Positions 41,101 through 53,885 of a DNA stretch of 64,000 nt are shown in pieces. The stretch spans positions 372,001-436,000 of the forward strand of contig JAKNDB010000065.1 in NCBI GenBank assembly GCA_024305405.1. The letters run 5' to 3'. The DNA is from Dirofilaria immitis. Taxonomy: Eukaryota > Nematoda > Chromadorea > Rhabditida > Onchocercidae. The notes beneath the pieces are model-generated. The model saw only the letters and a list, made by a program, of their open reading frames with translations, made no database searches and had not been told where the DNA came from. Position numbers and translations under genes: made by a program. How positions within the stretch are numbered: position 1 is the stretch's first letter; the number at the start of each line of letters is the position of its first letter.

Positions 41101-41754
41101 AGGATATTTTGATTACAATTGTTTATGTAAATCTATGTGAAATAAGAAAAATGTAATATAAAATGGATGGATTTTTCTAGTCGAGAATCATTTAGGAAAT
41201 TTGAAAACGTGCGTTTTATTTGCTTGTTATTATCATGGCGTATAATTCTTCGTTACGACCGCTTCGTGAGAAGCGGTATTGCAATTATTTTATCAATTCG
41301 AATCTTGAGCTAATCTTTGCTACTTATCTGATAATTTCTTGAATTCACTTTTTATCAATTATGTTTGAACCTTAAGTAAGAAAACGAAAACTTATAACAT
41401 GAATATGAAATGAAAGCATCTGATATATGTATATCATCCTTAATTGGATTATTCCTTTTTTGATAAACTTGAATGTAAGAAGAGAACAACAGAAATTTTA
41501 TAGTAAAATTGTTAATTTAATTATTTCTTTTTCCGTTATATAATTGATTTTAAAATTTAAGTATAATGATAAAAATGTTATAACACTTTGATTATTTAAA
41601 TGATAACAATTTCCATAATTCATACAATTGTTTCGATATATTTAATTTTAAATAATGATAATAATATGAAGTGAAAGAATCTGATAAGAATATGAAGTGA
41701 AAGAATTTTTATTTATATTTGTTTCCATGATTGTTTGCTAGAAAAATTTTTCAG
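38185..41754. other. Probable long 3' UTR/flank of the Scm-like gene, then spacer
   Basis: From 38.2 to about 40.2 kb the sequence is less repetitive and has fewer TTATCA words than elsewhere, as expected for transcribed but non-coding sequence. A candidate poly(A) signal AATAAA is at about 39770. Short minus-strand open frames (39049-39291 with a hydrophobic stretch; 39887-40093; 40652-40852 Lys-rich) lack splice context and recognisable motifs. I see no supported gene. Confidence -1.
41258..41277. other. GC-rich hairpin with GTGA tetraloop
   Basis: ACCGCTTC-GTGA-GAAGCGGT: a perfect 8-bp stem closed by a GNRA-type loop, standing out in very AT-rich DNA. About 480 bases upstream of the first visible exon of the next gene. 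Function unknown. Confidence -1.
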
Positions 41755-44510
41755 CGATCTTCGAGATTATGATCCAAGCATAATCAGAATTGAATTCAAA
41801 AAAATGTTGTGCTCGGTTAGTTGACGAAATTTATAGTGATGAGTTCAGAAGGAGTATTTTTGATGAAAATGCCAATTGCAAAAATGAACATTTGCTTTGA
41901 ATAGGAATTTATTGTAGAATAAATCTGAAGAACGATCGAAGCAGCTAGAACTCTGGAAAGTGATAACATTAGCGGCATATTATGAGAAACTTATGAATAT
42001 CACAAGACCGCGCAGTATTCGACAAGCAGTCATTTATATGAAAGAGTTCGATGCTATAGCAAATCGAATTGATTCCACCATAGAAAATGTTAAATTATTT
42101 ATTACTATAAGAATTCAATCTATATAATTTTAACATTTTTATTATTCGTAGTAATATCTTGATTATGCTCATGTCCGAGATTATTCATAGTAATATCTTG
42201 ATTATGCCCGTATCCGACTATTATTCATAGCAATATTTTGTTTATGACTATAGTAATATTTTGGTTATCTTAATGTCTTGATTATGTCCATAGTAATATC
42301 TTGATTATTCATAGTAATATCTTAATTGTGCCTCGTATTCATAGTAATATTTCGATTATACTCGTATCCGAGTACTATTCGTAGTATAATACCTTGATTA
42401 TACCCGCATCCGAGTATTATTCTGATTTTAGCATTTTTATTAGTCATAATAACATTTTGATTATGCCTGTATCCGAGTACTATTCCGATTTTAACATTCA
42501 TTCTTATTATTCATAGTGATATTTTGATTGTGCCCATATCCGAGTATTATCTTGATTATTCTCGTATCCAAGTATTATTCCAATTTTGACATTCTTATTA
42601 TTCATAGTTATATCTTGATTATTCTCGTATCTGAGTATTATTCCAATTTTCTATTTCAACAAATATTTTTAAGACTTCATAGAGGAATTCTATGTTTACT
42701 CGTAATATATTAAATAAGTGGATCATTGTTTTAAATTCAATTTTATGATTTATATTTTTATGATTTATATTCAATGATTTGTGATTAAAAAATAGCGAGC
42801 ACATAATCGAACTAATGATCTAATATTCGATATGTTTTTTGTTACTATTATCTTCATTTTTTTTTTTATTTTTTTAATGATACAAATTCTTTAGCTCGAT
42901 CAAATTACCAATGAAATGAATAGTGAAATTAATTGTTATGCGACGAATTTGAAGAAAGCCTGGGTTACCAAGATTGATAGTTTCGAAAATGGTGGATGAT
43001 TTCAGTTTTCTAATTTAAACTTGCTTATGTTCTAAAAATAAATTTTCAAGAGTTTTATCATACGATCATTTATTGCGTTTCAAAATCATCATTTCTTATG
43101 CTGAAACCAGATAGATGATGTGTATATATTCTGAACAACTGATAAAGGATAAGCTAATAAAGATAATGAAAAATTTTGTTAAAAATCTTTCGCAATCTTT
43201 TATGATTTTCTTGATAATATCAGAAATATAAAGCAATCATTCCAAGAAGGATCGATACTTTCAGGTCTTTATCAACTATCAGTTCAATTACAGAAACAGC
43301 AAAAAGCAGTAAATGATGTAGCGAATCATTTTTCTGAAAACGTGGAATTGATAAACGTTTTGCGTGATAACTTCAAAGAGCATGAAAATTTGTTCAAAAA
43401 AGTTCGTTATTTAGGTTAACTGATTATTTGTTATTCATATAATTCCTTGAATATTTTTATCAATTCATTATTTTTATCAATTCCTATTAGCTAAAATAAT
43501 TTCCTAAAAATTTTGAGAATTTTTTGATGATATAATCTTATCTGGCAACTTGATAATCTATGATAATAAGTTAAAAATGAGACAATTATTAAAAAAATAT
43601 GTCATAGAAACTTTGTTAAGTTGAGATAAAGCTTCTATTCTTATTATAATATCTTATGTAATCGAAAAATTTAAAATTACTATCCAGGTTTATTGTTTCT
43701 ACAATTAATTTTTATTTCTAAAATGTTTCGATACTTCAAATTAAATTCGATTTAAAGTACCATTGGATCACCAGTAATGAATAATTAAGCATAAGACTTT
43801 CATAATTTTGTTTTTACTGAAATTAACCTCATTTCGAAATTAATGAACTTTAAAGTTAACTTAAATTTTGAAAATTTAAGTGCCAAAAATTTGATGCTGA
43901 TATATTGGCGTTTAGCAAACTTGTCCGATTACAACGAAGTGATAAAATAATAACACCTGTAAAGGAACGTTGGTCGGTGGAAGATTTGAAGGCACTTCCT
44001 TTTGTCAGTTGATTATATCTCGAATTTTCATCCATTTGTTAAGCTTATCAAAATATTGATTATTTGATCAGATGTATATATGTAAGCGCTTGCTATTTAA
44101 ATCATCAAAAATTCATATTATTAGATTTAACTGAAAAAGAAAAAACCAATCATCGAACTTTGAACATTTCTTATAATTCCATTTTTTTTCCTTTTATATT
44201 CAAATTTTCCTTCTCTTCAGATAGTTGATGGATTGAATAAAGTCATTAATAATTTGGATGGTTTACGAACAGTATGTAAATTAATCGCACCTACAAATTT
44301 ACCTGAAGAAAAGATATTACAAAATTGATTCGTCAAGCTCAAAAACTTCGTGGAATTTTGGAGGTATTTAATTTATACATTCCTATTTAATAATATATTA
44401 TACCTTCATTTTATTTTTAAAATTGCTTATGCATAGAAGTAATAAATGATTTTTTTTTTTTTGAGGTTAATAAAACCATAGCAAACTCATCGATACCAAT
44501 TATGAGCTGA
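41755..44510 (+). CDS. Unrecognised helical/coiled-coil protein (5' end not found)
   Basis: Seven exons: 41755-41815, 41918-42088, 42895-42991, 43224-43401, 43881-44003, 44221-44363, 44466-44510, about 272 residues; the first begins in phase 2, so at least one upstream exon is missing. Charged, Leu/Asn/Gln-rich segments predominate, with no predicted membrane span: KSEERSKQLELWKVITLAA, LDQITNEMNSEINC, LYQLSVQLQKQQKAVNDVAN, VERWSVEDLKALPF-like text and EKILQKLIRQAQKLRGILE. The pattern suggests a long helical bundle or coiled coil of a complex subunit, but I do not recognise the family. Frame breaks at 43224-43226 (AAA) and 44321-44324 (AAAA) each need one extra A; phases then fit. The 103-base first intron also reads open in another frame (LVDEIYSDEFRRSIFDENAN), so that junction may be wrong. 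The last exon (VNKTIANSSIPIMS) is short and tentative. Confidence -1.
42145..42655 (+). repeat. ~35-45-bp intronic tandem repeat
   Basis: Degenerate units built from TTATTCATAGTAATATCTTG, ATTATGCTCGTATCCGAGTA. At least ten copies within the second intron of the helical-protein gene. Confidence -1.
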
Positions 44511-46129
44511 ATAACGATCGCATCTATAGCTGATTGGAACTTCAATTTTCGAACGTGTCGAATACGTCATTATTTATGATCCGATGGAATATCTTAAATT
44601 TGCTTTTAATCCTTTCCTTATATTCTGATAATTATCAATAATTGGTAAATAAAATTTTAATTATCAGTTATTATTGATTAAACTTTTAAGTATTAATTTT
44701 TGATAAATATCATCGAATATAAAAAGATGTATCGATAAATGTATGTGTATATGTGAAGAGATATTAAGAATTTAAGTTGAAAGCAGTAATTTTGCTAAAT
44801 TTATATATTTTAATATTTCAATATGATAAGCAATGGAATGCAATATTGATAGGAGTAGTAAAGATTTCTTCCATTGAAGCATCTATTAAACAAATTGAAC
44901 CTTATCAGTCAATGATGATTTATTATGGAATGATTTGTATGTAAGAAGCATATTTAATGCATGATACATGTTGCATTGATCATCGTAATTGATTTGATAA
45001 TTTGCTCTATGATTGATTGAATCTGTTGCAACTTCTTCTGAATGCATTTGAAGTAAAAAAAAAAAAAAAAGGAAGTAGATATTCAAAATGATAGTTTCCT
45101 GAAATTAATAAAATTAATTATATGCAATTTGTTTTGTTAGAAATGATTTGTAAGAGAGAGAGAGAGAGAGGTAGAAAGAAATTTCTCTCTTCCATGCCTG
45201 AATTTTTATCATTGAAATATTCGATCAATGTATGAAGTAAATTTTTATCGTTTACTTTGAATTTTATTTGAATGATTTTTAAGTGAAATTTGGTTTTGAT
45301 AAGAGAAGGTTCAATGTTATGATAAGAGAAGGGAAAGAAAATATGATATATGACGAATCATGAAGAAATTAGGTTTGCATTTTTTTATCATTCAGAAAAT
45401 GTTATATAAATAAATAGCTTATTGTTGCAAGAATTGTTGTAATATAATGGTGATAGTAAGGTATGCAAAACTTTGATCAGATTCCTCCATTCTTCTATTG
45501 CTATCATTATCCTTTTATAATTCCATGATTCTGGCCAATATCTTATATAATCTGATAATCTTGTTTCATCGATTATCACCCACTATCATCATATCTTTGT
45601 TTATTTTTATTATTATCATTAATAGCATTAAGCAAAAATACATCTATTGATATTTCGATAAATCATCATTATCGTCATTTTTCTCGGCATAACCTTCTTC
45701 TATCATTACCTATTGCTTAACATTTATCTCTATAGCTATTTATTATTTATAAAAGGTCATAATTTCCCTTCGCTAATTTTTTTTTTTTTACCCTTCATTT
45801 TATCATGAGACAAATTGGCATATCTATACCCTATTATCCTTTATTATCATCGTTCTAACATTATACTATTCATCATTCTATTATCATACAAATCAATGTT
45901 AGTTTAGACTTTATGGCGCATCATTTGGTAAAAGAAAAAAAAAGAAATGATAGAATCAGAAAGCATAATCAGAAGTATTTGCTATTATTCTTATTGTTAT
46001 TGAATTTTAAAATTTACTAATTATTCTTATCCATTCTAATTATTGCATCATTTTATGATACTTATATTACTGTAATATTCCATTTTGACCTAATTAATTC
46101 TCACTAACTAATTAACTATGCTTACAAAT
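44511..46129. other. 3' flank and spacer without recognised gene
   Basis: AT-rich. A GA run (45149-45170) and poly-A at 45057-45071 are the only simple features. No exon recognised. Confidence -1.
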
Positions 46130-46640
46130 GAAATGTTATTTAAATCATTTCAATCACAATTTATAAAACAGTATTGATTATAAAGGTAGCATATTCAAAA
46201 TGATTGAATAATTATCATTTTGAATATGCTACTGATTATAATTATATTTTATATGTGATAAAGAATATATCACAATTTATAAAACAATATTAATTATAAA
46301 GGAGATAATTTGAATAATTATCATTTTGAACATCTACTGATTATAATTATATTTATATATGATAAAGAAAATATCACAATCTATAAAGCAATATTAATTA
46401 TAAAGAAAATAATTCGAATAATTATCATTTTGAATATACTACTGATTATAATTATATTTATATGTGATTATAATTATATTTATATGTGATAAAGAAAATA
46501 TCACAATCTATAAAACAATATTATTTGAATAATTATCATTTTGAATATCTACTGATTATAATATCTAAAGAAAATAATTCGAATAATTATCATTTTGAAT
46601 ATACTACTGATTATAATTATATTTACATGTGATAAAGAAG
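46130..46640. repeat. ~110-bp tandem repeat, 4-5 copies, containing a perfect hairpin
   Basis: Units share TTATCATTTTGAATAT, CTACTGATTATAATTATATT and GATAAAGAAAATATCACAAT. The first unit contains a perfect inverted repeat at 46186-46232. Later units have lost one arm. Confidence -1.
46186..46232. other. Perfect 19-bp inverted repeat, 9-nt loop
   Basis: GTAGCATATTCAAAATGAT at 46186-46204 and its exact reverse complement at 46214-46232. Confidence -1.
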
Positions 46641-46935
46641 ATAAAGATGAATTTTATCAATGAATTTTTTTTTGATCAAATTATTCTTCTTAAAATTTCC
46701 TTTCAATCATCACCACCTTGTTGGTGTTATTTTTGTTATCATCTATAAAACTATATTCTTCAAAGATATTCGGATGAAAATGGAGATAATATATTTTATC
46801 CTTCTTATATATAGGACATAGAAAATATATAATAAATTAAGAAGGCTCATTACTAACTTCTACATGAAATTAACCTGGATAAGAATATTTCAGGAATGAT
46901 GATTACAATTAAGTCGAAAAAATAAATAAAGAAGA

Positions 46936-47350
46936 AAGAGAGAGAGAGAGAGAGAAAGGGAGAAAGAAAAAGATTAAGTAACAAGCTGTTTAATTCATCC
47001 ATCTGAAGGAGATAGAAAGAAAGAGGAAAAAATGGGTGCTAATAGATCAGTAGTCATCAATTTGATAAATCTTTCCGTTTCAGCTGCATATTTTCTTTTT
47101 TTTTCCAGAATCCTCAAAGCGATCATAAAAAAAAAAAAAAAAAAAAAATTAAGCATTCTTTTTCTCATCAACAACTAATTTAAGTAAAATAATAATAATC
47201 AACGGCGATAGTAGCGATGATAATAGCGGCCCGCAATGGCACACATCTGGCCGGCCAGCCAGTCAACCAACCATTTAACCAGCCGGTCGACCAACCAGTC
47301 AAACCAGCCAGTCAGCCAGCCAGCCAGTCAGCCAGTCAGCCAGGATCTCG
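46936..47350. repeat. GA microsatellite, poly-A and GC-rich CAGT/CAGC repeat island
   Basis: A (GA)n run lies at 46938-46962, poly-A at 47128-47148, and a C/G-rich CCAGTCAACCAACCAG / CAGCCAGTCAGC tract at 47255-47345, the most GC-rich stretch of the right half. A frame from ATG 47032 (MGANRSVVINLI) has a good AAAATGG context but runs into the poly-A. The QPVxQP-like open frames come from the repeat. Confidence -1.
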
Positions 47351-47559
47351 ATTCCATCATCATATATATATATCTTTTGTCTTTCTCGTCCATCGTCGAT
47401 CATTTCAACTTTTCTTACTATAGCCAATATGATATAAATATAATGAGGAGATTGGGGATTTATGAAATGAATAGCTTCAAAATCCCGACATTTCTTTCTT
47501 TCATAAATTACACCTCATAAAAATTCTATATCATTATTGTTGAAATTTATCATCCATTA

Positions 47560-47613
47560 TCATTATCACCATTATCATCATCATCATCATATAATGATCA
47601 TATTTTTTACCAC

Positions 47614-47645
<32 letters not shown>
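47560..47645. repeat. (ATC)n microsatellite
   Basis: Two ATC runs separated by a short unique stretch. The same trinucleotide forms long runs at 53163-53220 (ATG phase), 54389-54420, 56634-56694, 59800-59830 and 63701-63805. Confidence -1.
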
Positions 47646-48419
47646 CCAACTATATTATTATTATTCCCTATGGTTCAAAAACTATTTCTATCCTTTAAGT
47701 CTCGAAACAAACACATATCATTTACTTCCCTTTCACAAAAATGTGCAATCTCCATTTCTTATCATTTTATGTTTTTATTAGAAATTGTAACACTGATAAG
47801 TTTCCCAATTAATGATAGTGAAGAGAAGAAGATCTTGCCTTATGTTACGATATTTTGATAAAATTCTTTTCCTTATGATATGATATTTTGATAAAATTCA
47901 ACATATGAATTATTATCATTTTGCTTTTATTTTACTAAATTAATTAATTGATTTATACACTAATAAAGCAATTAATTTACATATTTCATCAATTATTATT
48001 TTTTTCTCTTAATTTTAAAATATTTGAATTTAAATACTAAATATCATAAATTTCTCATAAAAGAAGACTGAATGAAATAAATAAATGCTAAATCTCTTAA
48101 CTAATCAAATCATTAAATATCAGTAATTTCATCAAAAAAAAAAGATTATAAAATATTGGAAATAAAAATTAGAAAAGTTTTAACGATTGATTGATTAAAA
48201 TTAGTCACCTTTTTTTTTTAAAAAACAAATTTATAGATATGTTGTTTGAAAACAGATATAATATAAAATATCATGTTATATTTATCAATATTTTCTAATA
48301 AAAGTTTTTCAGAGAAATATTTTACTTGCATACTTTATCATTACTTATGTATGCTATCATAACTTTTACTTCTATATACTTTATCATAACTTATTTTCTA
48401 TTTAAAAAAAACTATTAAG

Positions 48420-48660
48420 CTTTCCAATTTGCTAATATTATCAGTTAGCTAATATTATCAGTTAGTGATTTTTTTTTAGAAATAAAATTAGATAAAATTT
48501 AGGATAAGTTTAGATAAAGCTTAAATATATTTTTTTTCAGTGATAAAATTTTGGGATAAGTTTAGATAAAGTTTAAATATATTTTTATTCATTGATAAAA
48601 CTTAGGATAAGTTTAAATATATTTTTATTTCAGATAAAGTTTCAATCATATATATTTTGT
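48420..48660. repeat. ~60-bp tandem repeat, about 3 copies
   Basis: Units contain TAGGATAAGTTTAGATAAAG, TTTAAATATATTTTTATTC and ATTGATAAAA. Confidence -1.
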
Positions 48661-48898
48661 TTTCATTGATATGTTTACTAAAAGTTTCATTTAGTTTAAA
48701 ATACATTTTGGTTAGTTGAAAAGGAGGGGAGGGGGAAAAAAAAGAAACGAAAGAAATGAAAGATAGACGAAGTCTTTAATCATCCATTTTCAATTATTCA
48801 TTTTTTTTTTTTTTTTTTAATTCCATCAATTAATGTTAACAAATAATAACACATCGCATAATAACATATATATATAAGAAATTTGAAATTTACGACAG

Positions 48899-48949
48899 GA
48901 TGAGCTGAATTTCCGCTATTTGTTAGATGATGGAACACGTGTTGTCTGA
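48899..48949 (+). other. Exon-like island (possible terminal exon)
   Basis: After an acceptor-like TTTACGACAG the plus strand reads DELNFRYLLDDGTRVV and a stop. Composition is much less AT-rich than the flanks and the peptide looks like a genuine C-terminus. No partner exons were recognised in the window, so it is listed as a candidate only. Confidence -1.
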
Positions 48950-49824
48950 AATGGATCATTTTTAATAGTTAATGTGCTTATATTCCTATAATATCAAATT
49001 AAATCAAATTCATTTCATTTCATTTCATTTCATTTCATTTCACGGCCTCACAGAAAATATCAATTTTTTTTTTTTGTTTTCTTTGTTATCTTTAAATCAA
49101 TCATTATTTGTCATCAGAAGAAATATGCAAATGTGATGATATGTTTTTGCACCTGCATAAAAATCAATGAACTGAAACATTATCGTAGTTCGTTCGTATG
49201 ATGGATAATTGATTTTGTTCGGGATAAATTGTTATTGTCTCGTTATATCTTCTATTAAACTATTTTATTGCCTGTTACAGTATCAGAAATGTTCCAAAAA
49301 AATGCTGAATTTTCTTCTTTCTCTTGTATACCGTAATAGTTTTACAGACGATTAATGAGAAGAATTATTATCTCTGTTTTTTTTTTTTTCCTTTCGATAA
49401 ATTATGAATAAAATATCAATGACTTGAACTCAAGATTTTAATCGATAAATTTATATGCAAATAAAACTGTTCGTTATGAACAAAATTAATAAAACCTATT
49501 TCGAGAGTATTGATAGTTTTAGAAAATAGTAAAAATATAAAGCATATAATTAAATTTAGTTATATTCATGGTTTATGATATTTTAAGATGATAATATGTT
49601 AAAATCCAATTTAATTAGAATACTTTAAACAATATCCTCTCATACAAAATTGAACATTTAAAAGGCTAATTTGTTATTTGAAAAATATATATTAAAATAA
49701 TTTCATAATTATAAAATTAATTTTATTATATCGAAATAATTAATAACATAAATATATCATTTTCATTACATATATTTATATTAATAAAATATTTTTGATT
49801 ATTCCACTTAAAATTAATGTAATC

Positions 49825-50250
49825 ATATCAAAGTGTTAAAATTATGTAAAGTGTTAAATTTATGTAATCATATCAAAGTGTTAAAATTATGTAATCATAT
49901 CAAAGTGTTAAAATTATGTGAAGTGTTAAATTTATGTAATCATATCAAAGTGTTAAAATTATGTAAAGTGTTAAATTTATGTAATCATATCAAAGTGTTA
50001 AATTTATATAATCATATCAAAGTGTTAAAATTATGTAAAGTGTTAAATTTATGTAATCATATCAAAGTGTTAAAATTATGTAATCATATCAAAGTGTTAA
50101 AATTATGTAAAGTGTTAAATTTATGTAATCATATCAAAGTGTTAAAATTATGTAAAGTGTTAAATTTATGTAATCATATCAAAGTGTTAAAATTATGTAA
50201 AGTGTTAAATTTATATAATCATATCAAAGTGTTAAAATTGTGTTAAAATT
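49825..50250. repeat. Composite 9/18/27-bp tandem array
   Basis: Alternation of AAAGTGTTAAAATTATGT and AATCATATC in varying order. Because all steps are multiples of three the plus strand stays open for 137 codons (VLKLC / VLNLCNHIK), which is a repeat artefact. Confidence -1.
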
Positions 50251-50827
50251 ATAAGATCATTTGCTAATAACAATAGTATCGGCGATTTCGAATGAAATCA
50301 AACTTGATAATATTAAAATGGAAAGTTCATAAATTCAATTTGAATAATTGAATATTTTTATTGAAGAAATATTGATGTAATACATATTGCTGGAAATGGT
50401 TATAATAATGGATAAATGAAGTGAACAGAATTAAAATGATAGTTGGATTCATATTCGATGCATCTGATAATAACTGAAATAATTTTGTTATTCTGATTAG
50501 TATGAATAGAAATACACAATTCTAATCTAACTTGATAAATCATTAAAATTAATTTTAACCTTATCATATACTAATAATATTCGAAAAGGATTTTAACATT
50601 AAAACTTATCACTGCTTCTACGGTAGCAAACTTTTTTTTTTTTTTGAAAAAATAGTTATATTTTTAAGGAAGTTTCTTTTTCTTATTTTTATTTATTTTT
50701 TTTTTTAATGAAACAGTTTAAGCAAATGAAAATTCATTAGTGGTTGAATGTTGTAGATAACAAATTGTATGGAATTGCCATTGTTGAATGGGGAAAAAAA
50801 AAATGTTAAATGAATCAACCTCATTGA

Positions 50828-50861
<34 letters not shown>

Positions 50862-51096
50862 GTAATCCTGTACCATGTTGTACTGTTGTTGATTGATTAA
50901 TGTGATCAGTTGGGGTGCTAGAAAAGAAAATTAAATTTCAGACAAATTTTATTAGTCATATCGTCCTACTTCTTATGCACTCTTCCTAAAATTTGATACG
51001 ATTTTTTTATTTTGTTTTTATCTCTTTTATTGATACGATGAGAAAATGAAAAAAAAAATTGAAAATGAAAATGAAAATGAAAATGAAAATGAAAAA
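50828..51096. repeat. (GA)n and (GAAAAT)n microsatellites
   Basis: GA run at 50831-50860 and a (GAAAAT/GAAAATG) run at 51060-51095. Between them a minus-strand stretch 50917-50874 has a strong TTTTCTTTTCTAG acceptor and reads TPTDHINQSTTVQH before a GTACAG donor; exon status unproven. Confidence -1.
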
Positions 51097-51344
51097 GGTA
51101 TTCATTGTTATTATTAAAATAACTTCATCAAATAATTGGAATATTTTCATTTTTTTTTCTTTAATTTTAAATTTTGATAATTAATTATTTAATTTCCAAT
51201 ATAGCATATTACTGTAAAAAAATAATTATAAATTCTATTTTAGATGGCTTACATATATATATATATATATGTATATGATATGATAAAATGAATGCTTACA
51301 TTTAACGATAATAATATTAATAAATTTTGATATTTTGCAATTTG

Positions 51345-51870
51345 ATGAATATATTTTGAAAGTTTTAAGTGATAGATTGATTAGCCGAAAAATAACCAAA
51401 TTCAAATTATATTAGCATATTCAAAAATTAATTAATATTACTCCAAATATTTACCAAAGAGATATTTTTTATGGCTTAATTATCGGAAATGTAATGATAT
51501 GATTAGTATAGAAATAAATATGATCGTACAGGTATATTCTGAAAGTTTTAAGCGATTTATTGATTAGCCGAAAAATCAAATTATATTAGCATATTTAAAA
51601 ATTAATTGATATTATTATGTTACTCTAAAATCTTTACCGAAATGGTATTTTTATGGCTTAATTATCGGAGATGTAATGATATGATTAGTGCAGAAATAAA
51701 TATGATCGTATAGGTATATTCTGAAAATTTTAAGTGATATATTGATTAGCTGAAAAATAATCATATTATATTAGCCTATTCGAAAGTTAATTGATATTAC
51801 TGTGTTACCGAAAAGGTACTTACTTTTTATGGCTTAATTATCGGAGATGTAATGATATGATTAGTATACA
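51345..51870. repeat. ~180-bp tandem repeat, 3 copies
   Basis: Units share TATGGCTTAATTATCGGAGA, TGTAATGATATGATTAGT, TATATTCTGAAAGTTTTAAG and ATTGATTAGCCGAAAAAT. Spacer 51871-53160 shows no gene. Confidence -1.
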
Positions 51871-53185
51871 ATTAGATATCATAGCAAACACACATCGTAC
51901 TATAATTTTAAGAAATTTTTACTGTTTATTAAAATTGATATTCAATTTTTGTCGTTGTACGGTATATTGTATATCATTATTTTACCTATTTAGGATATAG
52001 ATTTTTCGGGAAAAAGTACAATTCTCTTGGAAGAATACGAATAACACTATTGCTTGTATCGAGAAATGAATTTTTGACGAGAATCGGATAAATATCATCA
52101 TTTATGCCACCATCTTAGCTTGTCCCTTCTAACCTATTACTGATTACTGTTTCCCTGGTTCAGATTCCTCTTTTTTTTTTTTTAATCAATTATTTGTAAC
52201 GAGATGCTGCTTCACCTTTTCTTAATTTCTTTCTTTCTTTTTTTGCTTTTTGCTTTTTGTTTGAAAACCAAAAATTCCGTTCCCTAATAAACAATAACCT
52301 TTACAAATTCTTTTCATTAATGATATTATAATTTGACATTTTCTAACTTTGGTCTAAACAAAATGAAACAAAAGATGTAAATTAATTGTTTTCGTCTTGC
52401 ATTAAATTATCAAAAATATTCTCTGCCTTTTTTTTTTTTTTTCATTTCATCATAGTTAGTTTTTATCAGTAAAATTTTCGAATTCATACTGATAAGATAA
52501 GTTGATAAAAAATGAATTATGAATTAAACTTATTGTTTTAACAATTATTCTTATGTAAATTGAAGATTGTTGATCGATAGGATTAAATTAAATTACGTAA
52601 TTTGATGGGCTAAAAATTAGGTAAATAAGCCAAAAACAATAAATAAGGCTAAAAAAATAGTGCTAATATTTATATATATCTTTTTTTTTGCCTAATCTTA
52701 TTTCTACAAAATGAGAAGAATGATAAGAATAGATGAGATTTTATTTCTTTTGCTTCAATCTTTCAAACTTCGTTTTTAGCAACCTTTTCTTTATCAGTAT
52801 ATTTCGATAATTTTCTTTTTGTTTTAACTTGGCTTATTAATTTTTATTAATAAACTAATGACGCATCAGCAAAAGGTGTGGTTATTTTATTTGTTTATTT
52901 TGAGATAATTTCATATCAATGTTTCTATGAATATTTGAACTTCAAAGTGTAAATATGAAAATGTGCAACAATTGAATTTTAATTTAGATACATACATTAA
53001 ATATTTGATGTTCACTTTTCTTTTGTACTCTTTTTATCAGCGTAAAATAAAATAATTTAATGAAGGAATCAAAAAGATGAATTGGATTCTGATGAAGCAA
53101 AAAGGAAAAGGTAACATTAATCGTAAAGTAAGATGAATGAATAATAAAACCATAAATTAAGCTAATGATGATGATGATAATGATA

Positions 53186-53219
<34 letters not shown>

Positions 53220-53399
53220 GTATATATTTTCATAAAAATTCCCATCCACAGGGGTTCTATCGCTTCTTCTATCATCTATCAATCTATCTATCTATCTATT
53301 CATTTATAAAAATTCATACCGAAAATGACATTTCTCTAATGTTTTTCCTTCTTTCAAATCAATTAACACAATTCTTCATTTTCCCATCATCATGAAATA

Positions 53400-53430
<31 letters not shown>

Positions 53431-53635
53431 ATTAGTTTACAATTCATATTTATTACTAATATTGATTATAATAAATTAAATTTAATTAATTCAATAAAAA
53501 TATATGGAATTAAATTAAATTCATTTTTATAATACATTGATACTGTCGTTGAATGTTGTTTAATATATTCCAAGAGATCTTATCTTTTAAATCACTGAAA
53601 ACTTCCCTTTGATAAATAAAAAATAAATGAACGGA

Positions 53636-53885
53636 ATAATATGATAAAAAAAAGGTTTATCAATATCAAATATTATGGTAAAAAGGTTTATTAATATCGA
53701 ATATTATGATAAGAAAAGATTTATCAATATCGATGAAAACTAATATTGTGATAAAAAAAGGTTTATTAATATCGAATATTATGATCTGAAAAGGTTTATC
53801 AATATCAAATGTTATGATAAAAAAGATTTATCAATATCGATGAAAACTAATATTATGATAATACTATTTTCCTAATATTATGATA
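53636..53885. repeat. ~40-bp tandem repeat, about 6 copies
   Basis: Units AAAAAAGGTTTATCAATATC and AAATATTATGATA with an alternating longer form containing GATGAAAACTAATATT. Confidence -1.

Noticed and set aside
47217..47520. Two overlapping QPV/QPAS-rich frames
   Set aside because: Both are readings of the CAGT/CAGC repeat in different frames.
49833..50246. 137-codon open frame of VLKLC/VLNLCNHIK repeats
   Set aside because: Produced by a tandem repeat whose steps are multiples of three; no start context, domain or flanking gene structure.
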